Assembly (NCBI GenBank): GCA_023091735.1
Contig: JALKBU010000897.1
Coordinates: forward strand, 1 to 21,379
Length of the DNA stretch: 21,379 nt
Origin: Trichomonas tenax
Lineage: Eukaryota > Parabasalia > Trichomonadida > Trichomonadidae
Reading direction: 5' to 3'
Part shown: in pieces, positions 1-8,945 of the stretch
Layout of the letters: each line of letters opens with the position of its first letter
Numbering within the stretch: position 1 is the stretch's first letter
Translations under genes and position numbers: made by a program
The notes under the pieces: model-generated
The model's database searches: none
What the model was told of the DNA's origin: nothing
The model's input: the letters and a program-made list of their open reading frames with translations, nothing else

Positions 1-272
1 TAATAAATATATGGTATAACAATATAATTGACATGTTCAAATTTGAAAACTTGCGGAAATCTAAAATTTAATAATTTAGATTGTCGGGAATATTGTCGAA
101 AATCCTTCAAATATGGGGTCATAGAGGAATTTGCAAATTTTGGCAAATAACCCCCATACATATACTACTTTTCTTGAAAATTGTAAAACTGTTTTAATAT
201 TTTCATATTCGTCCATGTTTATATTCTTAAACCTTTTCTTTTGTCATTTTTCATATGTTTTAATGTTAAAAA

Positions 273-2251
273 TTGACCTCATTTTTTGATGATCGATGTG
301 GAGGGAATTATCCAAATGATTCATATCTACGTTCGACAGTCAGTGGAAGAACAACAATTGTTATCAAGAGACTCGGAAAATACGTCTTTGGTCAGTCTGA
401 AACTTTAAATATATTAATTCCTTGCAAATGTACAATAACATCATTCTCATTTGAATCTGATCCATTACTCGAAACAATTCAACAATATGGATTTTATAAC
501 TGCTCAAAACTCACGATGATTAACCTTCGTCCATGTACAAGATTAAGATCAATTGGATTGTATGCATTTGCATACTGCAGATCTATCGAAATATTTCTTC
601 CAAATGGAATTACAACACTCGGTGATTATGTATTTGAACATAATAACATTATATCTTTTACATTCCCTGTTTCGGTGGAAATAATTCCATTTGCTTGTTT
701 TTGGATATGCTCATCTCTTACAAATGTCAATATTCCAAAAGACAGCAATATGACCGTTAGAGGAAGATAGTAGCTTACAGGTACAAAAGTTGCTATGTTT
801 GATATTCGTTCCAAAGTGTCTGAAATCCAACTAGGAGTTTTACAAAGTTCCAGTGTTTCATCTTTCACAATTAGTAAATCAAATCCAACATTTACTTATG
901 TTGATGGTCTTTAATTAACAAAAAACTTCAACAAGTTATTATATGTCCACCGAGAATGATTAGAGATTATATAACAATACTCGAAGGAATTACTTGTTTA
1001 ATTCATGATTCATGTTATAAAGGACAATACAAGCATGTTTTTTATCAAGCACAATTAAATCTATTGAAGGATACTCTTTAGCAGTTTCGACGTTGGAAGA
1101 AATTGAAATTCCTGATTCTGCAACTTTTTTAGGAAGCAATACATTGTATTTATTTAACCAAAATTAAATTGTCTAATCAAATAAGTATTTTAGAAACCTA
1201 TTCATTTCGGCAGTCTGGAATAAAGAACATTACAATCCCATCATCAATCACAATAACCAATCAACAATGTTTCGAAGTATGCAAAAACTTATTTGAAATA
1301 ATACTGCCAGGCATTATGTTTTGCAAGATGCATTAAATTCCAATCGATTATAATCCCAAATTCTGTTATTAGATTAAAAATCAAATGTTTCCAAGATCGT
1401 TCAAAGTTATCAAATATTAAATTTGCATCATCGTTGCAATCAATTTTTGCTTATTCGTTCCAAAATTGTCCAATTCAATCAGTTGATTTGTCTTTATTTA
1501 ACTCATTAACAACAATAGGAGATTTTGCATTCAATTACAATCAATATCTAACATCGTTGAAACTTCCGAATAATTTTGAATCTATTGGTGTCGAAGCATT
1601 CAGTTTCACTAACATCAGGGATCTGTCTCTCCCATCTGCTGTGATATTGATTGGTCCTGTGCATTCAGATTGTGCACTAGACTTGAATCATTCACAATTC
1701 CGTCTCATTCTTCATTGAATGAAATTGGAGTTGGCGCATTTGGAAATTGCACATTGATTTCAACAATCAGCAGCTCAAGCGACAGATTTTCAGTTTTCAC
1801 TGGTGCATTGTTCAACAATGCACAAATGAATCTCATCATGTTCCCTCCAGCATCCCCGGTGAAGTATTTTTCTCTGCCACCGACAACGAAAACAATCAAC
1901 GAAGGTGCTTTCATGAGTTGCTCGCATCTTGTTTTTATCTTTATTCTAAAAAACAGTGTTATAAGTATCTCAGTCAGTGCATTCGAAGGATGCGTTAACC
2001 TTCGCATGATCAATATTCCTCTTTCTGTCACATTCTTCGGAGACAATGCCTTCAATGGATGCATCAATCTTCGCTGTGGCATAGAGATCGAAAACAAAAC
2101 GAAAACATTCCTCGATCATCTAGTTAGAGACTGCAAACTTGAAATTCGTGCCAGTCATGAATGTCTTGGGTTTATCACACAGAACTATCTTCCTTGTTTT
2201 AACATTGCCATTTCTCTTCGCACTCCAATGGCAATTTTGACTTTGATTTAA
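273..2251 (+). pseudogene. Decayed BspA-like leucine-rich repeat surface protein gene
   Basis: Conceptual translation gives many 22-24 residue BspA/TpLRR-type repeats of the pattern N/S-I-x-I-P-x-S-[VI]-x-x-I-x-x-x-A-F-x-x-C. The reading frame is broken repeatedly. Frame 273-770 ends in two consecutive TAG codons, but LRR-like sequence continues in the same frame to about 914. Fragments then appear in changing frames (for example ITIPSSITI around 1240 and SIIIPNSV around 1347), and 1341-1718 is open. A single-base loss near 1655-1662 moves the gene into the frame ending at 2251: joining across it restores GAFRLCTRLESFTIP. No ATG opens the first frame. BspA-like proteins are a very large surface-protein family in trichomonads, so a dead copy is expected. 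The LRR identity is clear. The alternative of sequencing errors is unlikely given the number of breaks. Confidence 0.85.
279..291 (+). promoter_or_regulatory. Inr-like element with adjacent ATG, relic promoter of the BspA-like pseudogene
   Basis: TCATTTTT (279-286) matches trichomonad Inr TCAYTWYT. An ATG follows at 289, 8 nt after the predicted initiating A. That ATG is one frame away from the LRR frame, so an early frameshift separates promoter and start from the coding repeats. Confidence 0.5.
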
Positions 2252-2571
2252 AATCCTCATTTTACTTAGATTTGTTTTGATGTGGGAAAAAATTTTCTGG
2301 TGTTTATATACCTTTATAAGGAGACAAAGAGATATGAACTTTACTCATTGCTTTCGTTCTATATTATAAATCACTAGGCAATGCATTTTTGATGCAAAGT
2401 TATGATTCAAAATATAGATACTAAAGTCAATTATTAAGAAAGCATCATTTTTGAATTATCAAAACTATAGATACTATCGTAATGCACTTCGGTGTAAATA
2501 TTTACATTGATTTGTGCAGAAAATATAAAGAGATGAGGTGTGACTTTTATTGTCACTTTTCCATACTTTGA
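2252..2571. other. Non-coding spacer
   Basis: AT-rich spacer between the BspA-like pseudogene and the orphan coding remnant. The phrase TATAGATACT occurs twice (near 2413 and 2465) in loosely similar surroundings. No RNA gene, promoter or open frame is convincing. Confidence 0.5.
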
Positions 2572-3195
2572 TGCACTATTTCGGATGTTATTGTTGTTGA
2601 AGCTCCATATTCAGATGGCAGCACAACTGGAATATTTACAAAGATACGACAGGGTGTTGTTCCAGGACTCAATGTTGATCAAGTAATTGAAGGAAAATTA
2701 TCTTCAGTTTATCAAGATCGAGCTGATATAGGTAATCCTTTGTTTCCAGTCGGTGATGATTCTGCCTCTCATTTTGTTACCGATGAAACAACGCCAAATA
2801 ATTTTGTTGAATATAAAATTAATAATTATAAATTAATAGCAACTCAAGTTATAGCACGATCTTACATAGAATTTTATCCTGTATCATATGCCATTACTGG
2901 GATCACTCGAAATAAACAAAACTTAATAATTGCTAACGAAACAAATAGTTTTTATATGGCAAACGGAAAATATGCAAGTTTTAGCATTCCATCAGCCGAT
3001 TTAAAATCTATTAAAATTCAAATGACTGATAAGCGATATATTCTATCCAAGCCCGAGAGAGACTGGGTCTTGGAACTTTGGTTTTTTGATATATTTGGGA
3101 CCTTAAAGATCTCTTCAGAGATAGAATCTATACCAATCACATACACTCCAATTCTAGAACATGTAGTTTGTTTTATCGTATTTAGTTTATCATAG
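2572..3195 (+). pseudogene. Orphan coding remnant, no ATG; possibly a virus-like (Maverick) structural protein
   Basis: The frame is open for 207 codons after the TGA at 2569-2571, with ordinary protein-like composition but no ATG near its beginning, so the 5' end appears lost. No family is recognised with confidence. The segment around residues 140-180 reads IKIQMTDKRYILSKPERDW followed by VLELWFF. That resembles the '..I.D..G..I...G.DW...L.I' strands of minor capsid or penton-type proteins in Maverick/Polinton elements, which are abundant in Trichomonas. This is a resemblance from memory, not a search result. Alternatives are a fragment of a host gene or a remnant of another element. Confidence 0.4.
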
Positions 3196-3331
3196 CGTTA
3201 AAGTCTCTTTTGTTGATAATCATTGATTCTTGTTTTAATCTTTATCCACCAAATAACAAATGATTTATGTTTTTTTCAAATCTCTCAATATCATTATTAT
3301 TTCGATTTATTCTCTTGGGATATCAATAAAA

Positions 3332-3430
3332 ATGATGATAAAACTGCTCTTGATTTTAGCTTTTGTTGTCACTGGATTGCTATTTAAGTACCATCTTCAA
3401 TACATTATACCCAGCTTTGCCAAAATTTGA
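3332..3430 (+). other. Short hydrophobic ORF (32 codons)
   Basis: ATG at 3332 opens a peptide beginning MMIKLLLILAFVVTGLLFKY, one predicted membrane segment, ending at TGA 3428-3430. A neighbouring frame continues with protein-like sequence (around 3431-3530, ending NDV), so this may be the start of a frameshifted small gene. No Inr precedes it. Function unknown; it may belong with the orphan remnant upstream. Confidence 0.25.
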
Positions 3431-3587
3431 GAGAAATCTATTTCATTAATAAAGAACTTGAAGAATCTGTGCTTAACTCTTTAGTTTCACTTATAATGGA
3501 TTCTTCAATAAGTGCAAGCAATGATGTCTAAATTAACTGCAAGATGTCATTAAATTTTTTCAAATAATTTTTAGTGCAAACTGGGTA

Positions 3588-3671
3588 ATGTTTATCAAAG
3601 ACAGCGGCTTAATTGTTTTAACATTACCGGGATTGTTCACCACTGGATTAGGATTTAGATACGGATTCTGA
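3588..3671 (+). other. Short hydrophobic ORF (27 codons), similar to the 3332 ORF
   Basis: ATG at 3588 opens MFIKDSGLIVLTLPGLFTTG followed by LGFRYGF. It shares the pattern M-x-I-K...L-I-x-L...T-G-L-x-F-[KR]-Y with the ORF at 3332, so the two may be diverged copies. The remaining DNA of 3196-3831 is AT-rich spacer. Confidence 0.2.
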
Positions 3672-3822
3672 GTATGCTCACAATAAAGTTCGAATTCAGA
3701 ATTTTGACAAATCAAATAAATTTGACATGTAAAGTCAAATATGTTAAAATCAAAAATCTTCGGTATATTCGTTGTGTGTAATTGAAAATAAAAAAGAAAA
3801 TCAAAGAATTACTCTTTTTACT

Positions 3823-3834
3823 TCATTTTTGATG
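3823..3834 (+). promoter_or_regulatory. Inr element and start codon of the cobalamin adenosyltransferase gene
   Basis: TCATTTTT at 3823-3830 is a full match to TCAYTWYT. The predicted transcript start (A at 3825) is 7 nt before the ATG at 3832. This decides the start against upstream in-frame codons. Confidence 0.7.
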
Positions 3835-4389
3835 AGTGAAGATTTAACGCCATCAATAACGACAAAGTCTGGAGACACAGGATATGGATATCCGAGATCC
3901 GGATTCAGAGTCAGAAAGGATGACATCATTTTCGAGCTCATAGGAACGCTCGATGAGATAAATTCCATGCTCGGATTTTCCGTTTGTGAAGGTTCAGACA
4001 TTATAAAGGAGCAATTCGAGAAAATTCAGATAATGATATTCGAATTCAGTGGATTTTTGGCAATGAACAAAGCATTCGACGCAAAATCGAAAACATATAC
4101 AGAAACATTCGAGAAATGGGCTGTTGACTTAGAAAAGTCCCTTGCTCCGATGGATTCATTCATTTTGCCCGGCGGTCACGTCTCAGGTGCTCGAATTCAC
4201 GTAACGAGAACCGTTTGTAGGAGATGTGAACGAATTGCGGTCCAATACGTCAATGAAACGACCTCTTTGTCACAGGAGGATACTTCTGTGTTAATCCAAT
4301 TCTTGAATAGATTATCAGATTATTTATTCATCGCTGCAAGATACCAGAACTTCCTCAATGGAGTCCCGGAGACGAAGTGGCTACCATAA
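3832..4389 (+). CDS. Cob(I)alamin adenosyltransferase, PduO/MMAB type
   Basis: The 185-residue product matches the PduO-type ATP:cob(I)alamin adenosyltransferase family. These proteins transfer the adenosyl group of ATP to Co(I) corrinoid to make adenosylcobalamin. Visible hallmarks are the N-terminal ATP-binding loop TTKSGDTGYG (residues 10-19), RKDD near 28-31 followed by the GTLDE helix start (38-42), FILPGG (110-115), RTVCRRCERI (126-135) and FLNRLSDYLFIAARY (157-171). Length is typical for the family core. The start is set by the Inr and by the fit to family length. No hydrogenosomal presequence is visible, so a cytosolic enzyme is likely. The stop codon overlaps TAAA, the trichomonad polyadenylation-type signal. 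The gene may be of bacterial ancestry, which needs a phylogeny. No other B12 gene lies in the window. Confidence 0.9.
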   Translation: MSEDLTPSITTKSGDTGYGYPRSGFRVRKDDIIFELIGTLDEINSMLGFSVCEGSDIIKEQFEKIQIMIFEFSGFLAMNKAFDAKSKTYTETFEKWAVDLEKSLAPMDSFILPGGHVSGARIHVTRTVCRRCERIAVQYVNETTSLSQEDTSVLIQFLNRLSDYLFIAARYQNFLNGVPETKWLP

Positions 4390-4779
4390 ATACTCGCTGT
4401 CCTATATTATACCATATAAAATATATTTTCGATATCAAACTTCCTTGTTTTATCTTTATTTGTGACGATTGGACCTTCTGCACCGAAATCTATATCATAT
4501 TAACACACCGAGTGATAAAACGAATAACCGCAAAAAAATATAAAAATTCTGACGATTTTATCGAAACATTGATGAAAATAATCTTATTTGTCGATGTAAA
4601 ATCTATTTCTCATAGAGTTATGCAATTTTAAGCACATTTTTCTTCAAAGTTTTTTTTAACTGCCAATAACCACATTTTGAGCTGAAAAAATACATCTACA
4701 GATGATGGGAATGAGTGTTATAGGTTCCATTGATTAAGAGAATTTTTGAGAGGAAATTGTTTTTCGGAAAATTTTTTTG
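4390..4779. other. Intergenic spacer
   Basis: AT-rich spacer between the adenosyltransferase and the first thioredoxin-fold gene. An open stretch at its left end starts with GTG and has no family resemblance. No Inr match is seen directly before the next gene. Confidence 0.5.
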
Positions 4780-5412
4780 ATGTTGTGTTTTTTATCTTTT
4801 CGAATGCGAGTGACGCCCAAAAACTTCGACTTCGTTTCTTTACTGTCCTACGAGAAGCCTGTGATGATAATGCTCTTTGATGGCTCAAATTATGATTCAA
4901 CAACTAAAGAAGTATTCAATGCTGTTGCTGACAAATTCATCGATGATTCTGGAGTAGTCGTTGCAGATATGGACTGCAGTTCGAGGTTGTCGCTTTGTAT
5001 GAAGGAAATTCATTTTAGAAAATTCCCTTATTTCCTGGAATTAGTCAAGAACATCTCCAACATTTTGGATATTGATTTGGATTCTTCCATGTTAATATCT
5101 AAAATACAAGCAATTAAAGCAAATCAAAAATTTTATTCTCGCTATGATGAAGATAAACGACTAAGATCCTCTCAGTTGAAGTTAGATTACGATTATAAAT
5201 CACTCGAATACATCAGAGAGAATGTTACTGATTCAATAATAAAAGCAAAAATGCATATCGCAAAATTGAAAAAATCAAGACAGGTTTCCGATGATCGCAT
5301 GAACCAAGAAAAGAAGATGTTATTGATTCACCTTACAATTATCTTTTTCGTATTAGTGTCGATTACTTTTGACTTATTAAGGTCACGAACTTCCATACCA
5401 AAGTACGAGTGA
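4780..5412 (+). CDS. Thioredoxin-fold membrane protein without CxxC (redox-inactive PDI-like)
   Basis: The 210-residue product has a PDI/thioredoxin-like N-terminal domain. KPVMIMLFDGSNYD stands where an active thioredoxin has its CxxC. It is followed by VVVADMDCSSRLSLC and a K-F-P cis-proline segment, the usual 'vDCd...lC..f.i..fPtl' pattern. Charged, helix-prone sequence (about residues 120-180) leads into one membrane segment (LLIHLTIIFFVLVSITFDLL) and a short basic tail. An in-frame stop at 4747 limits extension. ATG 4780 gives a weak hydrophobic start (MLCFLSF) that could be a very short signal peptide; ATG 4804 is an alternative that removes it. The next gene is a same-strand protein of the same fold with CPHC, suggesting both work in the endoplasmic reticulum. 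The fold call is fairly sure; topology is inferred. Confidence 0.65.
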   Translation: MLCFLSFRMRVTPKNFDFVSLLSYEKPVMIMLFDGSNYDSTTKEVFNAVADKFIDDSGVVVADMDCSSRLSLCMKEIHFRKFPYFLELVKNISNILDIDLDSSMLISKIQAIKANQKFYSRYDEDKRLRSSQLKLDYDYKSLEYIRENVTDSIIKAKMHIAKLKKSRQVSDDRMNQEKKMLLIHLTIIFFVLVSITFDLLRSRTSIPKYE

Positions 5413-5891
5413 AAAGATTTTTCGTTCATAGAACGATGTCTGTTTGTTATAGAGAAGCTAAATATGTTTACTGAATTCAATATTAATTCTTTTTTATTAG
5501 TACAACATTGCCAATAGGAAATTCGAACTCTGTAGTGACTATTTGCACCGTAAATTTGGTTTACTAGTTTAAGAAATTTTCGATTTTGTTGCCAAGCAAA
5601 TTCTACACCTCAAATCACCTAAACCGTGTCTATGTAGTATAACCATGATGATTATAGAACTTGATATTTAAAATATATTTTGAAAATTGCTTTAATATTA
5701 AAATTATGTCTTTTCTCTTTGGTTAGTAAGTTTAAATTTGTGAATTCTATTATGTTTATAGTTCCCTAAAGTTTGAAATGAAACATATTCAATCAAAGGA
5801 ATTTGAATATTTGATTTCAGATGATGTTGGTTATATCAATGATAATGCTTTCGAATATAATTTTGATTTTATATCGATTTCGCTCATTTTT
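5413..5891. other. Intergenic spacer with the promoter of the CPHC thioredoxin gene
   Basis: AT-rich spacer. The frame of the next gene stays open upstream to 5778, but composition is low-complexity and the Inr lies inside that extension, so it is treated as non-coding. No RNA gene or repeat is evident. Confidence 0.55.
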
Positions 5892-5894
5892 ATG
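5884..5894 (+). promoter_or_regulatory. Inr element abutting the start codon of the CPHC thioredoxin gene
   Basis: TCATTTTT (5884-5891) matches TCAYTWYT exactly and touches ATG 5892-5894. The predicted 5' untranslated region is 6 nt. Confidence 0.75.
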
Positions 5895-7172
5895 TTTTCT
5901 TTATTCACTGCTTTATCACTCTCCAAACATGAGCACATAGGAATGGGCAATTACACGTATTATATGAACAATTCTAGAAAAGTTCCATGTTTTGTCCGTC
6001 TTTGGACCACTTGGTGCCCACATTGCAGAGATTTTGAAAAAACGTGGAACGAAATCATCCAATTACCGCAGTTTCAGAAGAACCTCCTCTTTTTGAGTGT
6101 CGAATGTGACTCGTATCGTGAATTATGCAAGAAATTCGAAGGTGAAAATTATCCAAGACTTTATTGGTGGGATACGGAGCTTCAGAAAGCCGATAGATAC
6201 ATGGGAGAAAGGAGTACAAGTCATATTACTGAGTTTTTAAAGAAGCAATTTAATCCATCATTAATTGAAATCAGAAACGGTCAAAATAAATTAGACGAAT
6301 ACATCAACAACTCAAACTCTATTCCGGCCTTTGTATTGTATTTACAGTCAAACGAAATTTCAGAAAAATTAATCTCACATATCGCTCAATTTACAAATCT
6401 TTCGTATATTTTCAGGCGCACAGAACTCCCATTCATCATTGCATACGATATGAACAAAGAAACACATCCAGTTTTCGGTGTTTTCACAACAACAGATTAT
6501 TTTCTCCCTTATAACGATGACTTCTTCAATATGGACCATCTCACGGACTTTGTTGTGAAGCATACATATCCATACGCTATGGAAATAAATGGATACATAT
6601 TAAAACAAATGGATTTATTTGATTTTCGATATTTCATGTCTATAGAAAGGCAAAATCCTGAAATTGATGATAACTTGCTAAGAGACATTCATCAGACCAT
6701 TCCTGTAACAAGACTAAACTGCAGCACACGCAATGAATGGTTCTGCAAATACTTTGGAGTCAATGAAGGACCGACAGCGCAAATCTTTGGCGTCTTTGAT
6801 TGGAAAGCGCGTCTTTTCTGGATCTATAATGGCGAAAGTAAATTGGAATCAATTAAGGCATGGATCAAAGATGTTAACGATGGAAAGATTAGTGGATCTG
6901 GACCAGGTAGAGGCTTACTCAGTTACTGGAAGAAAATGTATTACGAATATAGAGCTGAAGGAGTAGAATCGTTCTCAAATATTTTGATGTATCTTCCTTT
7001 AGGCATTGCTTTTGTTTTGATTATGTTTATCCTTGCTCGTTCTGATCCTGAAGAAGAGAAAAACATGAGAGCAATAATGTTGAAGAAACAGAAATTACTA
7101 TTAGAGAAACAACGCATTGAACAAGAACAGCAAAAAGAAGAATCACAAAATGAAGAAGGAAAATTAGAATAA
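5892..7172 (+). CDS. PDI-like transmembrane thioredoxin protein with CPHC motif
   Basis: The 426-residue product begins with a short signal peptide (MFSLFTALSLS). A thioredoxin domain follows with the active-site motif WCPHC (Cys42, Cys45), then LSVECDSYRELCKKF and a Y-P cis-proline. The middle (about 100-340) fits further degenerate thioredoxin-like domains, ending with FGVFDWKARLFWIYNGES, typical of the last strands of PDI b-type domains. One membrane segment (about 364-382, ILMYLPLGIAFVLIMFILA) precedes a charged 44-residue tail rich in K, E and Q, likely cytosolic coiled coil. This is the layout of membrane-anchored protein disulfide isomerases (TMX-like) of the endoplasmic reticulum. The start was chosen by the Inr and because it exposes the signal peptide; ATG 5778 upstream would bury it. 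Confidence 0.8.
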   Translation: MFSLFTALSLSKHEHIGMGNYTYYMNNSRKVPCFVRLWTTWCPHCRDFEKTWNEIIQLPQFQKNLLFLSVECDSYRELCKKFEGENYPRLYWWDTELQKADRYMGERSTSHITEFLKKQFNPSLIEIRNGQNKLDEYINNSNSIPAFVLYLQSNEISEKLISHIAQFTNLSYIFRRTELPFIIAYDMNKETHPVFGVFTTTDYFLPYNDDFFNMDHLTDFVVKHTYPYAMEINGYILKQMDLFDFRYFMSIERQNPEIDDNLLRDIHQTIPVTRLNCSTRNEWFCKYFGVNEGPTAQIFGVFDWKARLFWIYNGESKLESIKAWIKDVNDGKISGSGPGRGLLSYWKKMYYEYRAEGVESFSNILMYLPLGIAFVLIMFILARSDPEEEKNMRAIMLKKQKLLLEKQRIEQEQQKEESQNEEGKLE

Positions 7173-7589
7173 TTAAAACTTGTTATTATACCAAATAACC
7201 CTCAATTAACAATACACTTTCCATTGATCATTTTCCATTTTACACATCATCAATCATTAAATTTGAAATCAAATCACAAAAATATATTATCGTATAGAAA
7301 AAAACGATATTAGCATTAGATTGCTTAGACCATTTTTAGAATATTTTAAAAGGATTTGCAATGATATAATGAAATATTTCTTTTTCAATTAATATTAAAG
7401 AATTATGTGATGAAATTTAAATATTATATCCATTGTTTAGTAGAATTATTGCATTTAGTGTGTAAATGCTTTAGAAAGCTGTATTTCATTCCCAAAATTG
7501 ATTTTAATGAATAAAAGTGACATATGATTCTGGCAAAACGTGACAAGGGATCATTTGAATTTGAATTTTTAAACGTGCATTTTTTAGTA
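7173..7589. other. Intergenic spacer
   Basis: AT-rich spacer between the PDI-like and PP1-like genes. It contains a small inverted repeat around ATCGTATAGAAAAAAACGAT near 7290. An upstream in-frame ATG at 7524 is not used as the start. Nothing else is evident. Confidence 0.5.
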
Positions 7590-7592
7590 ATG
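7577..7592 (+). promoter_or_regulatory. Inr-like element of the PP1-type phosphatase gene
   Basis: GCATTTTT (7577-7584) matches TCAYTWYT at seven of eight positions. ATG 7590 lies 11 nt after the predicted initiating A. Confidence 0.5.
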
Positions 7593-8588
7593 AGCGAACT
7601 AACAAGCGAAATGCTCGATAATATGATCGATAGACTTCTCGCTGTCAAGTCTATGCCACTTGGTACATCAGCGGGCCTTAAGATCGAAGAAATAAACCTT
7701 CTTTGCGCCTCTGCAAGAAAAATTTTCATGGAACAACCGATTTTACTTGAACTACAGCCACCAATGACTGTCGTTGGTGATGTTCACGGACAATATCACG
7801 ACCTACTTCGCGTATTTGATAAAAATGGCGAACCAACGAAAACAAATTATTTATTCATGGGCGATTACGTAGATAGAGGTGTTAACAGCCTTGAAACTAT
7901 CTGCCTCTTGTTTGCGTACAAGGTCAAACATCCTGAAAGCTTTTTCTTGCTTCGTGGAAATCACGAATGTTCATATATCAACAGAGAATTTGGTTTCTAC
8001 GATGAATGTGTTGAAAGATACAATATAACACTGTGGAAGACGTTTTGTGACGTTTTTAACTGTCTTCCAATATGCGCTATTATCGACGATCGCATTTTCT
8101 GCGTTCACGGAGGTATATCTCCAAGCTTAGAGAACCTTGATCAGATTCGTGAACTCGAAGCGCAGAGACCATTCGATATTCCTGAAGAAGGCCTTATTTG
8201 CGATTTGGTTTGGTCTGATCCAGACATTGAAGAGGAAGAGTGGGGACTGAATGATAGAGGAGCATCATACGTTTTTGGTATTGCACCGTTAGAAAGATTT
8301 TTGAAGAGATTCAATTTCGATCTCGTTGTTAGAGGACATCAGGCTGTTATGGGCGGATACAACTTCCCATTCGATACTCAGCAAGGCATTGTCACTGTGT
8401 TCTCTGCACCAAACTATTGCTATGAGTATGAAAATCGCGGCGCAACACTCCAAGTCGATGAAGAGCTCAGCTGCAGCTTCACGACATTCCCACCAGTCAA
8501 CTACGACGAAGAATACTTTATTGGACCACGTCCTGGTACACCACCAAGAGGAACGGAAGCAAACGAACCAAAAGAGTTGCGCTTATAA
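7590..8588 (+). CDS. Serine/threonine protein phosphatase, PP1 type catalytic subunit
   Basis: The 332-residue product is a PPP-family phosphatase closest in pattern to PP1. It carries GDVHG (Asp64, His66), GDYVDRG (Asp92, Arg96), RGNHE (Asn124, His125), VHGG (His173), RGHQ (His250) and SAPNYC. Metal-binding residues up to His173 fall at the same numbers as in mammalian PP1, which supports ATG 7590 over 7524. Differences from canonical PP1: RGHQAVMGGY replaces RAHQVVEDGY, losing two acidic-groove residues; the beta12-beta13 loop reads YCYEYENRG instead of YCGEFDNAG; two extra residues lie in an acidic IEEEEW stretch; and the 35-residue tail is unrelated. Catalytic residues are intact, so it should be active. 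Trichomonads have large expanded PP1 sets, and this is probably one of them. Confidence 0.93.
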   Translation: MSELTSEMLDNMIDRLLAVKSMPLGTSAGLKIEEINLLCASARKIFMEQPILLELQPPMTVVGDVHGQYHDLLRVFDKNGEPTKTNYLFMGDYVDRGVNSLETICLLFAYKVKHPESFFLLRGNHECSYINREFGFYDECVERYNITLWKTFCDVFNCLPICAIIDDRIFCVHGGISPSLENLDQIRELEAQRPFDIPEEGLICDLVWSDPDIEEEEWGLNDRGASYVFGIAPLERFLKRFNFDLVVRGHQAVMGGYNFPFDTQQGIVTVFSAPNYCYEYENRGATLQVDEELSCSFTTFPPVNYDEEYFIGPRPGTPPRGTEANEPKELRL

Positions 8589-8873
8589 TTTTTACTATTG
8601 TTTATATAAATATAAAGAATCGATAAATGGATACAAGCATTTATCAATGTTCTATTTTTGGCAATGCAAACGCTCTCCATATCATACACTTGAGATATAA
8701 ACTGATATGACACTTGAAAACGGAAAGTATCAAATAAAGGTATTGTCAAAATTAGATCCAGTGGAAGAATTAGAGGAGTTCTAATAAGCAGAATAAGTTC
8801 AATTAAAATAAGTGATGATTGAGTTAATTTTACTCTAGTATCTTTTAGATATATTTATATTATTTTCAGATGA

Positions 8874-8945
8874 GTCCCAGTAGTATGTTGGTTAGAATGG
8901 ATCCTTGACACGGATCAGAGGCCAGTCCGATTCTGGCCTGGGACA
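8874..8945 (+). tRNA. tRNA-Val-like gene, anticodon GAC
   Basis: A full cloverleaf can be drawn over 72 nt. The 7-bp acceptor GTCCCAG/CTGGGAC is perfect. The D arm is 8883-8898 with one A-A mismatch. The anticodon stem GATCC/GGATC encloses loop TTGACAC, anticodon GAC at 8907-8909. The variable loop is 4 nt. T stem GCCAG/CTGGC encloses TCCGATT. The discriminator base is A. A35, C36 and A73 fit valine identity. Oddities: position 55 is C where U (pseudouridine) is nearly universal, so the internal B box reads GTCCGATTC instead of GTTCGATTC. G34 is also uncommon for eukaryotic valine tRNAs. It could be a tRNA pseudogene, though all stems but one pair are preserved. Confidence 0.8.

Noticed and set aside
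4377..4631. 84-codon frame after the adenosyltransferase
   Set aside because: Starts with GTG inside the previous gene, has no ATG-Inr and shows no recognisable domain.
5778..5891. 38-codon upstream extension of the CPHC thioredoxin gene
   Set aside because: The Inr at 5884-5891 lies inside it and it would bury the signal peptide.
7524..7589. 22-codon upstream extension of the PP1-type gene
   Set aside because: PP1 residue numbering and the Inr-like element favour ATG 7590.
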